From: Nitrospira defluvii
GTDB taxonomy: Bacteria > Nitrospirota > Nitrospiria > Nitrospirales > Nitrospiraceae
Assembly: GCF_905220995.1 (NCBI RefSeq)
Contig: NZ_CAJNBJ010000017.1
Span: 372,001 to 436,000, forward strand
Length of the DNA stretch: 64,000 nucleotides
Direction of reading: 5' to 3'
Shown: piece by piece, positions 7,368-16,902 of the stretch
Numbering within the stretch: the stretch's first letter is position 1
Layout of the letters: the number at the start of each line of letters is the position of its first letter
Position numbers and translations under genes: made by a program
Notes under the pieces: model-generated
What the model was told of the DNA's origin: nothing
What the model saw: only the letters and a program-made list of their open reading frames with translations
Databases searched by the model: none

Positions 7368-10346
7368 ATGACGCTCGACCCTGCCCTGCTCGAACCCCGT
7401 ATTCGTGCCATCGGTGAAGATTTAGCCAGCCGGTCCAGCGGGATGTCGCCCGGTCTGTTCGATTCCCGTTGGTGGTCGCAGGCGGCGATCAACCTGGCGA
7501 TGAAGGACCCGGCGTTCAAGGCACAGTTGTTTCGTTTCATCGATGTGCTGCCGTCGCTCAAGGATGATGCGCAGGTCGTGCGGCTGGCCGAGGAATACTT
7601 CGGCGAGTTGAGCGACCAGTTGTTCGGCGCACAGTGGGGGTTGAAGGCCCTCGCCGCCACGACGTTCGGCGCGGCGCTCAGCGGCAAGGCCATCCGGCAT
7701 CAGGTGGAACAGATGGCGACCAGTTTTATTGCCGGAGCCTCCGTCGATCAAGCCCTGCCCACTCTCCAGCGGCTTTGGGGCCAGGGCCGCGCCTTCTCGG
7801 TGGATCTTCTGGGCGAGGCCAGCGTGAATGAACGGGAGGCGGATGCCTACCGCGACCGTTGCCTGGCCGCCTTGCGACGTCTGGGCGAGGTCTGTCCTGC
7901 CTGGTCCTCCTCTCCGTTGCTGGAGCGAGACCATCTCGGGCCACTTCCCCGCATCCAATTCTCGATCAAGATTTCCGCGCTCTATTCGCAGCTCGATCCG
8001 ATTGATTTCGAAAGCAGTTACCGCGCGGTGGCTGCGCGGTTGAGGCCGCTGCTGAATGTCGCGGGCACACTCCCCGCCTCCATCATCTTCGATATGGAGC
8101 AGGCGGAGACCAAGGAGCTGATCCTCAGCATCTTCATGCAGCTCTTCGACGAGGAGCCGTACCGCACCTTTCCCCATGCGGGGATTGCGCTCCAGGCCTA
8201 CCGCACCGACACGCAGGAGGATGTGCGGAGGTTGCTTGCCTGGACGAAGGCGCGCCAGGTTCCCATCACAATTCGCCTGGTGAAGGGCGCCTACTGGGAT
8301 TCTGATGCGATCCGCTATCGCCAGCGCGGCTGGCCGATGCCCCTGTTCGAACAGAAATCCCAGACCGACGTGAATTATGAATCGCTGGTTCGTGTGTTGC
8401 TGGAACAGTCACACCTGATCAGACCGGCGTTCGGGACGCACAATTTGCGAAGTCTGGCGGTAGTCGAAGCGGTGGCCGAGGCCCTCAGATTACCGACGGC
8501 AGCTTGGGAATATCAGATGATCTACGGCATGGCGGAACCGTTTCAGCATGCGATGAGTGATCGGGGTCGCCGCCTGCGACTCTATGCGCCGGTTGGAGCA
8601 TTGCTGCCGGGCATGGCCTATCTCGTGCGCCGGTTGTTGGAGAACACCTCCAACGAGTCGTTCTTGCGCAAGGAGTATGTGGAGTCACAGCCCTTGTCCC
8701 TGCTGTTGTCCCCTCCCGGCGTCGTTCCGAACCACGCTGCTTCTGTTAGGCCGACCGGTCACGACGGGACTCACCCCGCCGAAGCTGAGTTCATGAATGA
8801 GCCGGTCTCCGATTTCTCTCGTGTCCCGGTCCGGCAGGCGATGGCCGCGGCTCTCGATCACCGACGCGCCCTGCTTGGACAGCGTCTCGATGTGATGAAG
8901 CTGGCCTTGCATCCTCCGACCGGTCCGGACCTGTCCTCCTTCAATCCGAGCCGACCGGGTGAACTCGTGTCGGTCGTGTCGAGTTATCAACCTCCCGATG
9001 TCGCGTCACTGGTGAAGGCGGCTGAGCGTCACGCAGATGCGTGGAAGGAACGGTCGGTTGCCGATCGTGTCGCGGTAATGCGCAAGGCCGCCTCCCTGAT
9101 GCGGGCGCAACGCTGGGAGCTCGCGGCCTTGGAAGTGTACGAGGAGGGAAAACCTTGGCGGGAGGCTGATGCCGACATTGCCGAGGCGATCGATTTTCTG
9201 GAGTATTACGCGCGGGACATGGCACGGCTCGATCCTCCGCCGCATTTGGGCCGGTATCCCGGTGAACTCAATGAGCTGTACTGGACGGCGCGTGGGCTTA
9301 CCGCGGTGATCGCGCCGTGGAATTTTCCCCTCGCGATACCGACTGGCATGGTGGCGGCGGCCTTGGTCGCAGGCAATCCGGTGCTCTTCAAGCCATCGGA
9401 GCGCGCCTCGGCTATCGGCTACCAACTGGTGCGAATTCTGTTAGACGCCGGGGTGCCGAAGGGGCTGTTGCAATACGTTCCGGGAGGACCTGATCTAGGG
9501 CGTGAGTTGGTGATCTCGGCGGCGGTGCGGACGATTGCCTTTACCGGTTCGAAAGACGTGGGGCTCAGTATCATCGAGGCAGCATCCACGCTACAACCGG
9601 GGCAGCATGTCGTGAAGCGGGTCATTGCCGAAATGGGCGGAAAGAACGCCATCATCGTCGATGAAACCGCGGACCTCGACGAAGCGGTCACCGGCGTGGT
9701 GCAGTCGTTTACCAGCTATGCCGGGCAGAAATGTTCCGCCTGCTCACGGGTGATCGTGTCGGACATGGTGCACGACGCTTTCCTCGACCGGTTAAGTGAT
9801 GCCGTGATGAGCCTGCGCATCGGCACGGCCGACGATCCTGCCACGCAGGTCGGGCCGGTCATCGATTCACGCGCCAAGCGGCGCATTCTGGACTACATCG
9901 AAATCGGGCGGCGTGAGGGACGCGTGGTGGTGGATCGGTCGACGGAGGGGCCCGGGTATACAGTTGGTCCGGTGGTGATCGCGGACATCGAACCAAACCA
10001 CCGGCTGGCCCAAGAAGAGATTTTTGGTCCAGTGCTGGCCGTGATGCGAGCCGCGTCGTTTGAGCAGGCGCTGCATCTGGCCAACGGCACGGCCTATGCG
10101 CTGACCGGCGGACTCTATTCGCGCAGTCCCCGGCACATAGCGCGTGCCCGTGAGGCGTTCGATGTCGGGAATCTGTACATCAACCGCGCCATCACCGGTG
10201 CGTTGGTCGGTCGTCAGCCGTTCGGCGGACACCGGCTATCGGGCGTCGGTGCGAAGGCTGGGGGCGACGACTATGTGAAGCAATTCCTGGTCGCCCGCGT
10301 GGTCAGCGAACAGACCCTCCGGCGCGGATTCGTTCCGACCCTGTAG
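7368..10346 (+). CDS. putA: Bifunctional proline dehydrogenase / glutamate-semialdehyde dehydrogenase
   Basis: The protein has 992 residues and oxidises proline to glutamate in two steps. The FAD-dependent proline dehydrogenase barrel spans about 120-450, with FSIKISALYSQLDPIDFESS, RLVKGAYWDSDAIRYR and the substrate-site segment RRLLENTSNESFL. The NAD-dependent aldehyde dehydrogenase spans about 520-980, with the fold motif VIAPWNFPLAIPTGM, the catalytic EMGGKNA and the nucleophile Cys in YAGQKCSACSRV. No N-terminal DNA-binding domain is present, so it is an enzyme only. Start ATG 7368 has GGGAGG 6 nt upstream; an in-frame ATG at 7134 lacks this. The 3' end overlaps a convergent gene by 111 nt. 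Confidence 0.95.
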   Translation: MTLDPALLEPRIRAIGEDLASRSSGMSPGLFDSRWWSQAAINLAMKDPAFKAQLFRFIDVLPSLKDDAQVVRLAEEYFGELSDQLFGAQWGLKALAATTFGAALSGKAIRHQVEQMATSFIAGASVDQALPTLQRLWGQGRAFSVDLLGEASVNEREADAYRDRCLAALRRLGEVCPAWSSSPLLERDHLGPLPRIQFSIKISALYSQLDPIDFESSYRAVAARLRPLLNVAGTLPASIIFDMEQAETKELILSIFMQLFDEEPYRTFPHAGIALQAYRTDTQEDVRRLLAWTKARQVPITIRLVKGAYWDSDAIRYRQRGWPMPLFEQKSQTDVNYESLVRVLLEQSHLIRPAFGTHNLRSLAVVEAVAEALRLPTAAWEYQMIYGMAEPFQHAMSDRGRRLRLYAPVGALLPGMAYLVRRLLENTSNESFLRKEYVESQPLSLLLSPPGVVPNHAASVRPTGHDGTHPAEAEFMNEPVSDFSRVPVRQAMAAALDHRRALLGQRLDVMKLALHPPTGPDLSSFNPSRPGELVSVVSSYQPPDVASLVKAAERHADAWKERSVADRVAVMRKAASLMRAQRWELAALEVYEEGKPWREADADIAEAIDFLEYYARDMARLDPPPHLGRYPGELNELYWTARGLTAVIAPWNFPLAIPTGMVAAALVAGNPVLFKPSERASAIGYQLVRILLDAGVPKGLLQYVPGGPDLGRELVISAAVRTIAFTGSKDVGLSIIEAASTLQPGQHVVKRVIAEMGGKNAIIVDETADLDEAVTGVVQSFTSYAGQKCSACSRVIVSDMVHDAFLDRLSDAVMSLRIGTADDPATQVGPVIDSRAKRRILDYIEIGRREGRVVVDRSTEGPGYTVGPVVIADIEPNHRLAQEEIFGPVLAVMRAASFEQALHLANGTAYALTGGLYSRSPRHIARAREAFDVGNLYINRAITGALVGRQPFGGHRLSGVGAKAGGDDYVKQFLVARVVSEQTLRRGFVPTL

Positions 10347-11141
10347 GCCCGGTGCCGATTTCACGCTGACTTCTTCCAACTCTTCGGTGATGTCCGTGAT
10401 GTTACCGCGGTCGTCCTTCATGGCGGCCAATTCCTGCCGTTCGATGTACTTCACCAGCCCTACGCCTCTGGCGAACCATGCGGTCATGACATCGGTGCCG
10501 ACCGCCGTGCGATCGACCGAAGAGAGCCGGATCTTGAGCGTCATGCGCGCTTCCACTCGGACGGCGTCCGGATAAGTGCCGGCGGGGACGGTGATCGATT
10601 CTTGGCCCATCACCGTCGACAACCCTTCCACGTCCACATGTTCGTTGGTGCCATCTCCATCGATGTCGCTGCCGAAGTCGATGTCGGTGCGGTTGAATTG
10701 CTGAAACGATTGCGACACTTTCATGGGGAAACGGATGATTTGGTAGGGCGTCAATTGCTTCTCCAACGGTGTGCCGGGCTCGGAGCCGTAGTAGACGACG
10801 CCGGCGGCATCGCGCCGGTAGAAGCTGTCGGAGGGGCCATGGTTGCCGGGATTGGTATCGTGGAACACGGTGACGATGAGCCCGCCCTTCAGCGTACGGG
10901 TGCCGGTGACGGTGGACACGTTGCTGAAATACTTATTTTCGATGGTCTGCAACGGCCCTTCCGAGATCTGTCCGCGATATTGCCAGCGGGTGCCGACGGT
11001 GTCGGGAAAATAATCCGCAGACTGTGCGATGGTCTGTCCGCCCTCGGCTGCCTGTGCCTGAGCCGGTCCGAAGAAGAGGGTGGTGGCGCCGAGCACGCCT
11101 GCTGCAATCACAGTGGCACGAAGGAGATGCTGAACTGTCAC
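10236..11141 (-). CDS. Exported protein of unknown function, 301 aa
   Basis: A signal peptide occupies residues 1-32 (VIAAGVLGATTLFFGPAQAQA). The mature part starts with YFPDTVGTRWQYRGQIS, followed by a beta-rich body with ITVPAGTYPDAVRVEARMTL and TAWFARGVGLVKYIERQ. This pattern is common in exported proteins that begin 'PLxVGxxWxY' and carry a 'PAGTF' motif, typically annotated hypothetical. Likely periplasmic. The last 36 codons run antisense inside the 3' end of putA; conserved sequence seems to end around EELEEVSVK, so the tail may be an extension. Function unknown. Confidence 0.75.
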   Translation of the reverse strand: MTVQHLLRATVIAAGVLGATTLFFGPAQAQAAEGGQTIAQSADYFPDTVGTRWQYRGQISEGPLQTIENKYFSNVSTVTGTRTLKGGLIVTVFHDTNPGNHGPSDSFYRRDAAGVVYYGSEPGTPLEKQLTPYQIIRFPMKVSQSFQQFNRTDIDFGSDIDGDGTNEHVDVEGLSTVMGQESITVPAGTYPDAVRVEARMTLKIRLSSVDRTAVGTDVMTAWFARGVGLVKYIERQELAAMKDDRGNITDITEELEEVSVKSAPGLQGRNESAPEGLFADHAGDQELLHIVVAPSLRTDAR

Positions 11142-11256
11142 GGCTGTCCTCCAGTCAAAAAAATCACGGTACCATACCCGATGGGCCGCAGCAAGACGCC
11201 CTGAGTCTGTGGCGGTGTCTTGCCTTCTCCCCGTCCGGCTCGCATAATCGCCAGCC

Positions 11257-12015
11257 GTGATGCCGGATACATACTCATCCTCTTCTTTCCCAACTCCTCA
11301 GTCCCGTACGGTACTCGTGACCGGCGCGTCGGGCGGGATCGGTCGCCGCCTCTGTCTCGCATTCGCACGCGACGGGTTTTGGGTGGGCGTCCATTATTTC
11401 AGTCACCGAGAAGCGGCGGAAGACACCCTTGCTGAATTGACGGCAGCTGGTGGACAGGGTGACTTGTTCCAGGCGGATATCCGTTGTCGAGACGACGTGC
11501 AGGCGATGGTCGACGACCTGCAGCGCAGGCGTGGCCGGTTGGATGTGCTGCTCTGCAATGCCGGGATCGCGGCCAGCCATTTGGTGGTGCGCTTCCCGGA
11601 AGCAGACTGGCAGCGGATCATCGAGACAAACCTGAGCGGGACCTATCGCAGCATGACAGCGGCGGCCGCCGTGATGACGACCGGAGGCGGGTCCATCCTT
11701 GTGATTGGCTCGTATGCCGGGTTGCACGGAACGTTCGGACAGGGCGCCTATGCAGCCTCGAAGGCCGGACTCCTCGGCCTGGTGCAGACTGCGGCCCGCG
11801 AATGGGGGCCGTACAATATCCGGGTCAACCTCGCCTGCCCTGGATGGCAACCAACCGGTCTGGCCGGCGAGTCCTATCCTTCCGTTGAGCACTTGCAGGA
11901 TCATGTGCTGGGGCGGGTATCCAACCTGAATGATGTGAGCATGACCATCTGTCGGCTGGCGCAACTGCCGGACGTGTCCGGGCAGGTGTGGAATTTGGAC
12001 AGCCGGATTGTCTGA
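11257..12015 (+). CDS. Short-chain dehydrogenase/reductase (FabG-like)
   Basis: A 252-residue SDR with TGASGGIG near residue 22 (NADP-binding loop), CNAGIAASHLVV, and the catalytic Ser-Tyr-Lys set in VIGSYAGL and GAYAASKAGLL. The fold and PGWQPTG segment resemble 3-oxoacyl-ACP reductases, but substrate cannot be read from sequence. Start is GTG 11257 or the adjacent ATG 11260; no clear ribosome-binding site. The next gene is bioD on the same strand, so a role in fatty-acid or pimeloyl precursor supply is possible but speculative. Its TGA stop is followed at once by a repeat element. Confidence 0.88.
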   Translation: MMPDTYSSSSFPTPQSRTVLVTGASGGIGRRLCLAFARDGFWVGVHYFSHREAAEDTLAELTAAGGQGDLFQADIRCRDDVQAMVDDLQRRRGRLDVLLCNAGIAASHLVVRFPEADWQRIIETNLSGTYRSMTAAAAVMTTGGGSILVIGSYAGLHGTFGQGAYAASKAGLLGLVQTAAREWGPYNIRVNLACPGWQPTGLAGESYPSVEHLQDHVLGRVSNLNDVSMTICRLAQLPDVSGQVWNLDSRIV

Positions 12016-12139
12016 CAGGATGCTGAAAACGTTCCCCGAGCTACCTTTTCAGTGGTGCGTCTCCTTGCAACGTACCATAACGGTCCTCCCCAGTCGTCGT
12101 GTTCCCTGCGGCCTGGCGGAAGTCGTGTAGAGCATCCTG
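12016..12139. repeat. Dispersed intergenic inverted-repeat element
   Basis: It begins CAGGATGCT (12016) immediately after the TGA of the SDR gene and ends AGCATCCTG (12131-12139), giving perfect 9-bp terminal inverted repeats. The interior has a GTACC...CGGTCCTC segment and CTGCGGCCTGGCGG, related to the copies at 1069-1187 and 54241-54431. It separates the SDR gene from bioD and could act as a processing site or attenuator; I see no reading frame in it. Confidence 0.65.
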
Positions 12140-12212
12140 CTGGGAAATTGAGTCGTCGATTTCGCAGGACGATACAGTGTGTGTCACGTGTGGTAGATGG
12201 GAAGAACTGAGA

Positions 12213-12950
12213 ATGGGTAACGGCGTATTTGTCGCGGGAACGGATACGGGAGTTGGAAAAACACTCGTGTCTGCCGCGCTGGTTCGGAGGCTTGTGCGGC
12301 TGGGCTGTTCGGCCGGCGTGATGAAGCCGGTGGAAACCGGCGTGTCTTCCGGCTCTCCGGATCAAAGCGATGCGGCCCGGTTGATGGCGACCGCTCACGT
12401 GAATGATTCGCTCGATCTGGTGTCACCCTATCGCTTTCCTTTGCCGCTGGCGCCGTTGTCCGCCGCCTCCGCCGAACGACAGAGGATCGATCAAGACCTC
12501 ATCATGGATCGTTACGAGCAGTTGGCTGTGCGGCACCACTGTATGGTGGTGGAAGGCGCCGGTGGTCTGCTCGTACCGATGGGCCAGGATTGGGATCTCC
12601 GCGAATTGATCGTCCGCCTCCGGTTGCCGGTCATTCTGGTTGGGCGGGTTGGGCTTGGCGGGATCAACCACGCGCTGCTGACCTTGGAAGCGCTCGAGCA
12701 TCGCAAGATTCCCGTCGTGGCGTTGATGTTGAATGAACCAGCGTTTCCCGGCGGTCCCATTCAAGCGGAACAGCAGAGATCCACGGTGGCGTTGTTGCGC
12801 GAGCGGGTCTCGGTGCCGTTGCTCGGTCCGCTCCCCTATCAGTCTCGTGCGGATTGCGCGTGGCCTGATGCGGTCGATGCGGCCGCCGACAGTCTTCCGG
12901 TCAGGGAGTTGGCCGAGATGGTCCTGACCATGGTTGCTGGAAGGTCTTGA
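12213..12950 (+). CDS. bioD: Dethiobiotin synthetase
   Basis: The protein has 245 residues and forms the ureido ring of dethiobiotin from 7,8-diaminopelargonic acid, CO2 and ATP. The P-loop GTDTGVGKT lies at residues 8-16, MKPVETGV near 36-43, and VVEGAGGLLVPM near 112-123, all diagnostic of BioD. Start ATG 12213 places the P-loop at the usual distance from the N-terminus; a longer frame upstream runs into the repeat element and has no homologous residues. No other biotin synthesis gene is nearby. The 3' end overlaps thiE tail-to-tail by 50 nt. Confidence 0.95.
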   Translation: MGNGVFVAGTDTGVGKTLVSAALVRRLVRLGCSAGVMKPVETGVSSGSPDQSDAARLMATAHVNDSLDLVSPYRFPLPLAPLSAASAERQRIDQDLIMDRYEQLAVRHHCMVVEGAGGLLVPMGQDWDLRELIVRLRLPVILVGRVGLGGINHALLTLEALEHRKIPVVALMLNEPAFPGGPIQAEQQRSTVALLRERVSVPLLGPLPYQSRADCAWPDAVDAAADSLPVRELAEMVLTMVAGRS

Positions 12951-13524
12951 TCGCCTGTTCGAGGTCCTGAGCCTTGAGAATTGCCGAGATGACCGCCACT
13001 CCGTTCGCTCCTGCCGCGAGGATATCTCCAACCCGGTCAGCCGTGATGCCGCCAATCGCAAACATAGGCAAGGTGGTCAGTGTGCGGGCCGCACGCAACC
13101 CCTCCAGCCCGACGACAGGATCGTGATCGGCCTTGGTGGCCGTACTGAAGATCGGGCCGAACCCGATATAGTCCGGCTTGAGCTGTATGGCCTGCCGAAC
13201 CTGTTCCGGCCCATGGGTCGACAGCCCAATCAGCTTCTCTGGCCCCAACAGCCGTCGCGCATCGGCGACGGGCAGATCGTCCTGACCGAGATGCACGCCA
13301 TCTGCGTTCACGGCCAAGGCGAGGTCGCAACGATCGTTGATGATCAGGCAGGCTCCGACCTCCGTGGCGGCCTGGCGCAGAGCCAGAGCCTGGGTATATG
13401 CGGCTTTCATCGTGGCCTGTTTGTCGCGATATTGAAAGAGGCGGACACCCAAGGCCGCGGCCTGGCGCAGCACGTCGACGAGCGGACGATCAGGCCGGAC
13501 GCTCGGGTCTAAGACGAGATACAA
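12901..13524 (-). CDS. thiE: Thiamine phosphate synthase
   Basis: The 207-residue TIM-barrel enzyme joins the pyrimidine and thiazole phosphates to give thiamine phosphate. Diagnostic segments are LFQYRDKQ, LIINDRCDLAL, GVHLGQDDLPV, IGLSTHG, YIGFGPIFSTATK and AIGGITADRV, in the right order. The best start is TTG 13524 (reads LYLVLDPSV); no ATG lies between it and the accC stop 64 nt upstream, which is in the same frame. No TPP riboswitch is visible. It appears to be the last gene of the accB-accC transcript and overlaps the end of bioD on the other strand. Confidence 0.93.
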   Translation of the reverse strand: MYLVLDPSVRPDRPLVDVLRQAAALGVRLFQYRDKQATMKAAYTQALALRQAATEVGACLIINDRCDLALAVNADGVHLGQDDLPVADARRLLGPEKLIGLSTHGPEQVRQAIQLKPDYIGFGPIFSTATKADHDPVVGLEGLRAARTLTTLPMFAIGGITADRVGDILAAGANGVAVISAILKAQDLEQAIKTFQQPWSGPSRPTP

Positions 13525-13587
13525 CCCGGTGAGGAACTGGTGGTGTGTGGCGTGAGACGTGGCGTGCTCCCTGGCCTCGCCGCTCGG

Positions 13588-14937
13588 CTAGGAGGACTGG
13601 CCGGCGAGAAAGCGATCGAGGAACGTCGTGGAGACATGCCCCTTTTGGAAATCCGGATCGTTGAAAATCTTCCGGTGAAGCGGAATTGTCGTCTTGATTC
13701 CCTCGATGACAAACTCATCCAGGGCCCGGCGCATCCTCGCCATGGCTTCCTGGCGATCCCGGCCATGGGTGATGAGTTTGGCGATCAGCGAATCGTAGTA
13801 CGGGACCACGGTCGCATTGGGTTCCATGGCGGAATCGACCCGGATGCCTAATCCGCCGGGGGCGGAGTATTTCGTGATCTGCCCGGGGCAGGGCGTAAAT
13901 TTCTCCGGGTCTTCGGCATTGATCCGGCACTCAAAACTGTGCCCGTTCAGTTTGATGTCCGGTTGCTTGAACGAGAGCGGCATGCCCGAGGCGATACGGA
14001 TCTGTTCCTTGACCAAGTCGATGCCGGTGACCATTTCGGTGATGGGATGCTCGACCTGGATACGCGTGTTCACTTCCATGAAGAAGAAATTGCGGTCCTT
14101 GTCGAGGAGAAATTCCACCGTACCGACGTTGCAATAGCGGATGGCTTTGACGGCCTCGACCGCAGTTCGTCCGATTTCGCGACGGAGCCGTTCATCGATG
14201 GCCGGCGACGGGGTTTCTTCCACCAGCTTCTGGTGGCGCCGTTGGATCGAGCAGTCACGTTCGCCGAGGTGCACGACATGGCCACGGTTGTCGGCCACGA
14301 TCTGTACTTCGATATGCCGCGGTTCGAGGAAGTACCGTTCGAGATAGACGCCGTCGTGCCCAAACGTGGACTTGGCTTCGGCTTGCGCTGCCTGGAACGC
14401 GCGCGTCAATTCCTCTGGCTTGTTCACCACGCGCATGCCGCGTCCGCCTCCGCCCGCCGAGGCCTTGATGATGACGGGAAAGCCGATCGTCTTGGCGGCT
14501 TCTTGCGCATCCTGTTCGCTCCGGAGTTCGCCTGGACTACCAGGGGTGACCGGAAGACCTTTCTTGGCCACGACTTCACGGGCTTTGGATTTATCGCCCA
14601 TCAAGGCGATGTTTTCAGAGGTCGGGCCGATGAACTTGACGCCGATCGATTCGCAGACTTCAGCGAAGTGCGCATTCTCAGACAGGAACCCGTATCCTGG
14701 ATGAATGGCATCCGCGCCGGTGACTTCCGCGGCACTGAGCACATTCGGGATGTTGCGATAGCTGAGGGCGGCTTCGGGTGGGCCGACGCACACATGTTCA
14801 TCCGCCGCTCGCACGTGCAGGCTTGCCGCGTCGGCTTCGGAATGAATCGCGACGGTCTTGACGCCGAGTTCTTTGCACGCCCGGATGACCCGGAGGGCGA
14901 TTTCTCCGCGATTGGCAACCAGCACTTTTTTAAACAC
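13588..14937 (-). CDS. accC: Biotin carboxylase subunit of acetyl-CoA carboxylase
   Basis: A 449-residue ATP-grasp enzyme that carboxylates biotin on AccB. The N-terminal [18 protein letters not shown] opens the biotin carboxylase domain. The Gly-rich ATP lid [16 protein letters not shown] is near residues 156-171, metal-binding and catalytic segments [20 protein letters not shown] near 290-309, and the C-terminal ECRINAEDP follows. Length is typical of AccC alone, without fused BCCP. It follows accB on the same strand across a 178-nt gap in which I find no gene. The carboxyltransferase genes accA and accD are not in the window. Confidence 0.97.
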   Translation of the reverse strand: MFKKVLVANRGEIALRVIRACKELGVKTVAIHSEADAASLHVRAADEHVCVGPPEAALSYRNIPNVLSAAEVTGADAIHPGYGFLSENAHFAEVCESIGVKFIGPTSENIALMGDKSKAREVVAKKGLPVTPGSPGELRSEQDAQEAAKTIGFPVIIKASAGGGGRGMRVVNKPEELTRAFQAAQAEAKSTFGHDGVYLERYFLEPRHIEVQIVADNRGHVVHLGERDCSIQRRHQKLVEETPSPAIDERLRREIGRTAVEAVKAIRYCNVGTVEFLLDKDRNFFFMEVNTRIQVEHPITEMVTGIDLVKEQIRIASGMPLSFKQPDIKLNGHSFECRINAEDPEKFTPCPGQITKYSAPGGLGIRVDSAMEPNATVVPYYDSLIAKLITHGRDRQEAMARMRRALDEFVIEGIKTTIPLHRKIFNDPDFQKGHVSTTFLDRFLAGQSS

Positions 14938-15115
14938 GAGATACTCCGCTGCGTGTCATGCCAGGTCTCTGTGTCCTACTCCACGCCATCGTCAGGGTCA
15001 CGACTCCATCAGGATCGGCCGACTGGTCCGGCGATGGCCCGTACATGGAGTTGGAAATTCATGGGGCAGGAACGTCCCGGACCGGTTCCATCACGAATCC
15101 CCATGACCGTTGCGT

Positions 15116-15694
15116 CTAGGGTGTGGCGCCGGGGTCGATCAGGAAGAGCGGTTGTCCATATTCGACAGGTTTGGTGCTTTCCGCCAAAATTTTGGTGATC
15201 CGTCCGTCGGCCTCGGACTCGATCTCGTTCATCAGCTTCATCGCTTCCACGATGCACAAGACCTGGCCCTTCCGGACGTAATCCCCCTCCTCCACATAGG
15301 GATCGGCATCGGGGGACGGCGATCGATAGAAGGTGCCGACGATTGGCGACGTAATCGTGACTAAGCCATCGGTGTCCGCGGGTTGGTGGGCTTGCGCCAC
15401 CGGAGCCGTGCCGGACGAGGTCGATGGGTGTTGTACCGTTTCGACGGTGTGCGTTGTAGTGGCGCGAACGGTCGGTTCGTGCCGGAGACGAATGCGCACC
15501 CCGCTGCGTTCGATTTCCAATTCTGTGAGGTGATTGCGCTTCAACAGGTCGGCCAATTGCTGAATGTGCGCCGCATGTTCCGGCTGCAGCAGCATCTGGT
15601 CGGCTCCCGACGGGCGAGGGGCGAAGGCGCTCGGAATGACAATCGGTTTGCCGGCGTTCCGGCTCTTTCCGGTCTTTTTACGTGATGGGCTCAA
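15116..15694 (-). CDS. accB: Biotin carboxyl carrier protein of acetyl-CoA carboxylase
   Basis: The protein has 192 residues. The C-terminal biotinyl domain carries the biotinylation motif EAMKLMN with the acceptor lysine, preceded by [20 protein letters not shown] (the 'thumb' region) as in true AccB. The N-terminal helix [18 protein letters not shown] and the strand after it are also typical; a Pro/Thr/Ala linker joins the two. The start is probably TTG 15694, whose TTGA overlaps the efp stop, with GGAG about 10 nt upstream; an in-frame ATG 33 codons later would remove a basic leader. Operon order efp-accB-accC. Confidence 0.95.
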   Translation of the reverse strand: MSPSRKKTGKSRNAGKPIVIPSAFAPRPSGADQMLLQPEHAAHIQQLADLLKRNHLTELEIERSGVRIRLRHEPTVRATTTHTVETVQHPSTSSGTAPVAQAHQPADTDGLVTITSPIVGTFYRSPSPDADPYVEEGDYVRKGQVLCIVEAMKLMNEIESEADGRITKILAESTKPVEYGQPLFLIDPGATP

Positions 15695-16251
15695 CGCACG
15701 CGCTCCACAAATTCACGGGTTCTGGTATCGATGCGGATGGTTTCCCCGATTTCCAGGTACAGCGGCACCTTGATCGTGGCGCCGGTTTCAACCGTCACCG
15801 GTTTGCTTCCGCCGGAGGCCGTGTCGCCTCGAACACCCGGTTCGCCGTCTACCACCTTCAGCTCGATGAAGTTCGGCAACACGACCGTAATCGGCTTGTG
15901 CTCGTAGATGAGGATCTTGGCGATCATGTTTTCTTTGAGCAGGTCGGCATTGCTGCCCAACTGACTTTTTTCGTAAGTCGACTGCTCGAAGGTCTCCGTA
16001 TCCATGAACGTGTAGGAGTCGTTCGTGGCGTAGAGGAACTGCATGTCGCATTCTTCGATCTGGGGCGTGTCGAATTTTTCTCCCGAACGGAAGGTCCGGT
16101 CGAGGACGTTGCCGGAAAGATAACTCTTCAGCTTCGTCCGGACAAATGCCCCCCCCTTGCCGGGTTTGACGTGCTGGAATTCCACGATATAAAAGGGTTG
16201 GCCTTCTACCATTAACGGGCTGCCGTTCCGAAACTCTGCGGTCGAAATCAC
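15691..16251 (-). CDS. efp: Translation elongation factor P
   Basis: The 186-residue three-domain protein relieves ribosome stalling at consecutive prolines. It starts [20 protein letters not shown] and has the modification loop [15 protein letters not shown], with lysine at the tip (K32), so it is a lysine-type EF-P. The C-terminal signature region [19 protein letters not shown] is intact. EpmA/EpmB modification genes are not in the window. It overlaps accB by 4 nt and follows aroQ closely (25 nt), in a transcript mixing aromatic, translation and lipid genes. Confidence 0.97.
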   Translation of the reverse strand: MISTAEFRNGSPLMVEGQPFYIVEFQHVKPGKGGAFVRTKLKSYLSGNVLDRTFRSGEKFDTPQIEECDMQFLYATNDSYTFMDTETFEQSTYEKSQLGSNADLLKENMIAKILIYEHKPITVVLPNFIELKVVDGEPGVRGDTASGGSKPVTVETGATIKVPLYLEIGETIRIDTRTREFVERVR

Positions 16252-16276
16252 AACAACTCTCCTTGGTACAACAGGT

Positions 16277-16774
16277 TCAACGGCGCGAAGTCGTAAGGTG
16301 CTTCTTCACGTCCGTGCGCGAGCGCGACGGTGTGCCACCTGCTTCAAGATGGGCGGTCAAGGCTTCCAAGGCCAGCAGATACCCGGTCGGACCGAATCCG
16401 GCAATCTGGCCCAGGGCGACCGCCGCGATGAAGGAGTGGTGGCGAAACTCCTCTCGCTGATGAATGTTCGACAAGTGAACTTCCACCGTGGGCAGTGCAA
16501 CGGCGGCAATCGCATCACGAATCGCAATGCTGGTGTGGGTATACGCAGCCGGATTGATGATGATGCCGTCGAAATGCCCACGGGCGTTCTGAATCCAGGT
16601 GACCAGCTCCCCTTCCATATTGGTTTGCTTGGTCTGTACCGCAATCCCCAACTCGCCGGCACGGCGGGCGATGGACTTGTTGATGTCCGGTAACGACATC
16701 TGCCCGTAGACGGACGGTTCTCGCGTGCCCAGGAGATTGAGATTGGGACCATGAAGCACAAGCAGCCGCAGCAT
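16277..16774 (-). CDS. aroQ: Type II 3-dehydroquinate dehydratase
   Basis: A 165-residue dodecameric enzyme of the shikimate pathway that converts 3-dehydroquinate to 3-dehydroshikimate. Diagnostic segments: [19 protein letters not shown] (catalytic Tyr near 23), [18 protein letters not shown], and [18 protein letters not shown] with the catalytic His. The core ends near residue 148; a basic tail [16 protein letters not shown] is slightly longer than usual. It lies between a TPR-protein gene and efp on the same strand. Confidence 0.96.
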   Translation of the reverse strand: MLRLLVLHGPNLNLLGTREPSVYGQMSLPDINKSIARRAGELGIAVQTKQTNMEGELVTWIQNARGHFDGIIINPAAYTHTSIAIRDAIAAVALPTVEVHLSNIHQREEFRHHSFIAAVALGQIAGFGPTGYLLALEALTAHLEAGGTPSRSRTDVKKHLTTSRR

Positions 16775-16902
16775 CTGTCTGTCGCGCGCCCCGGTTGTCA
16801 GTAGGCTGCAATGGATAGGGATGCCAGCAGCGGCGGCATTCTAACAGGCTACCGGGGGTGGGTCAAACGCTGATCGCAGAGTGGCACGAGAAGCCAGGAG
16901 GA

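Noticed and set aside
13525-13587. TPP riboswitch upstream of thiE
   Set aside because: The gap after accC is only about 63 nt and has none of the conserved thi-box segments.
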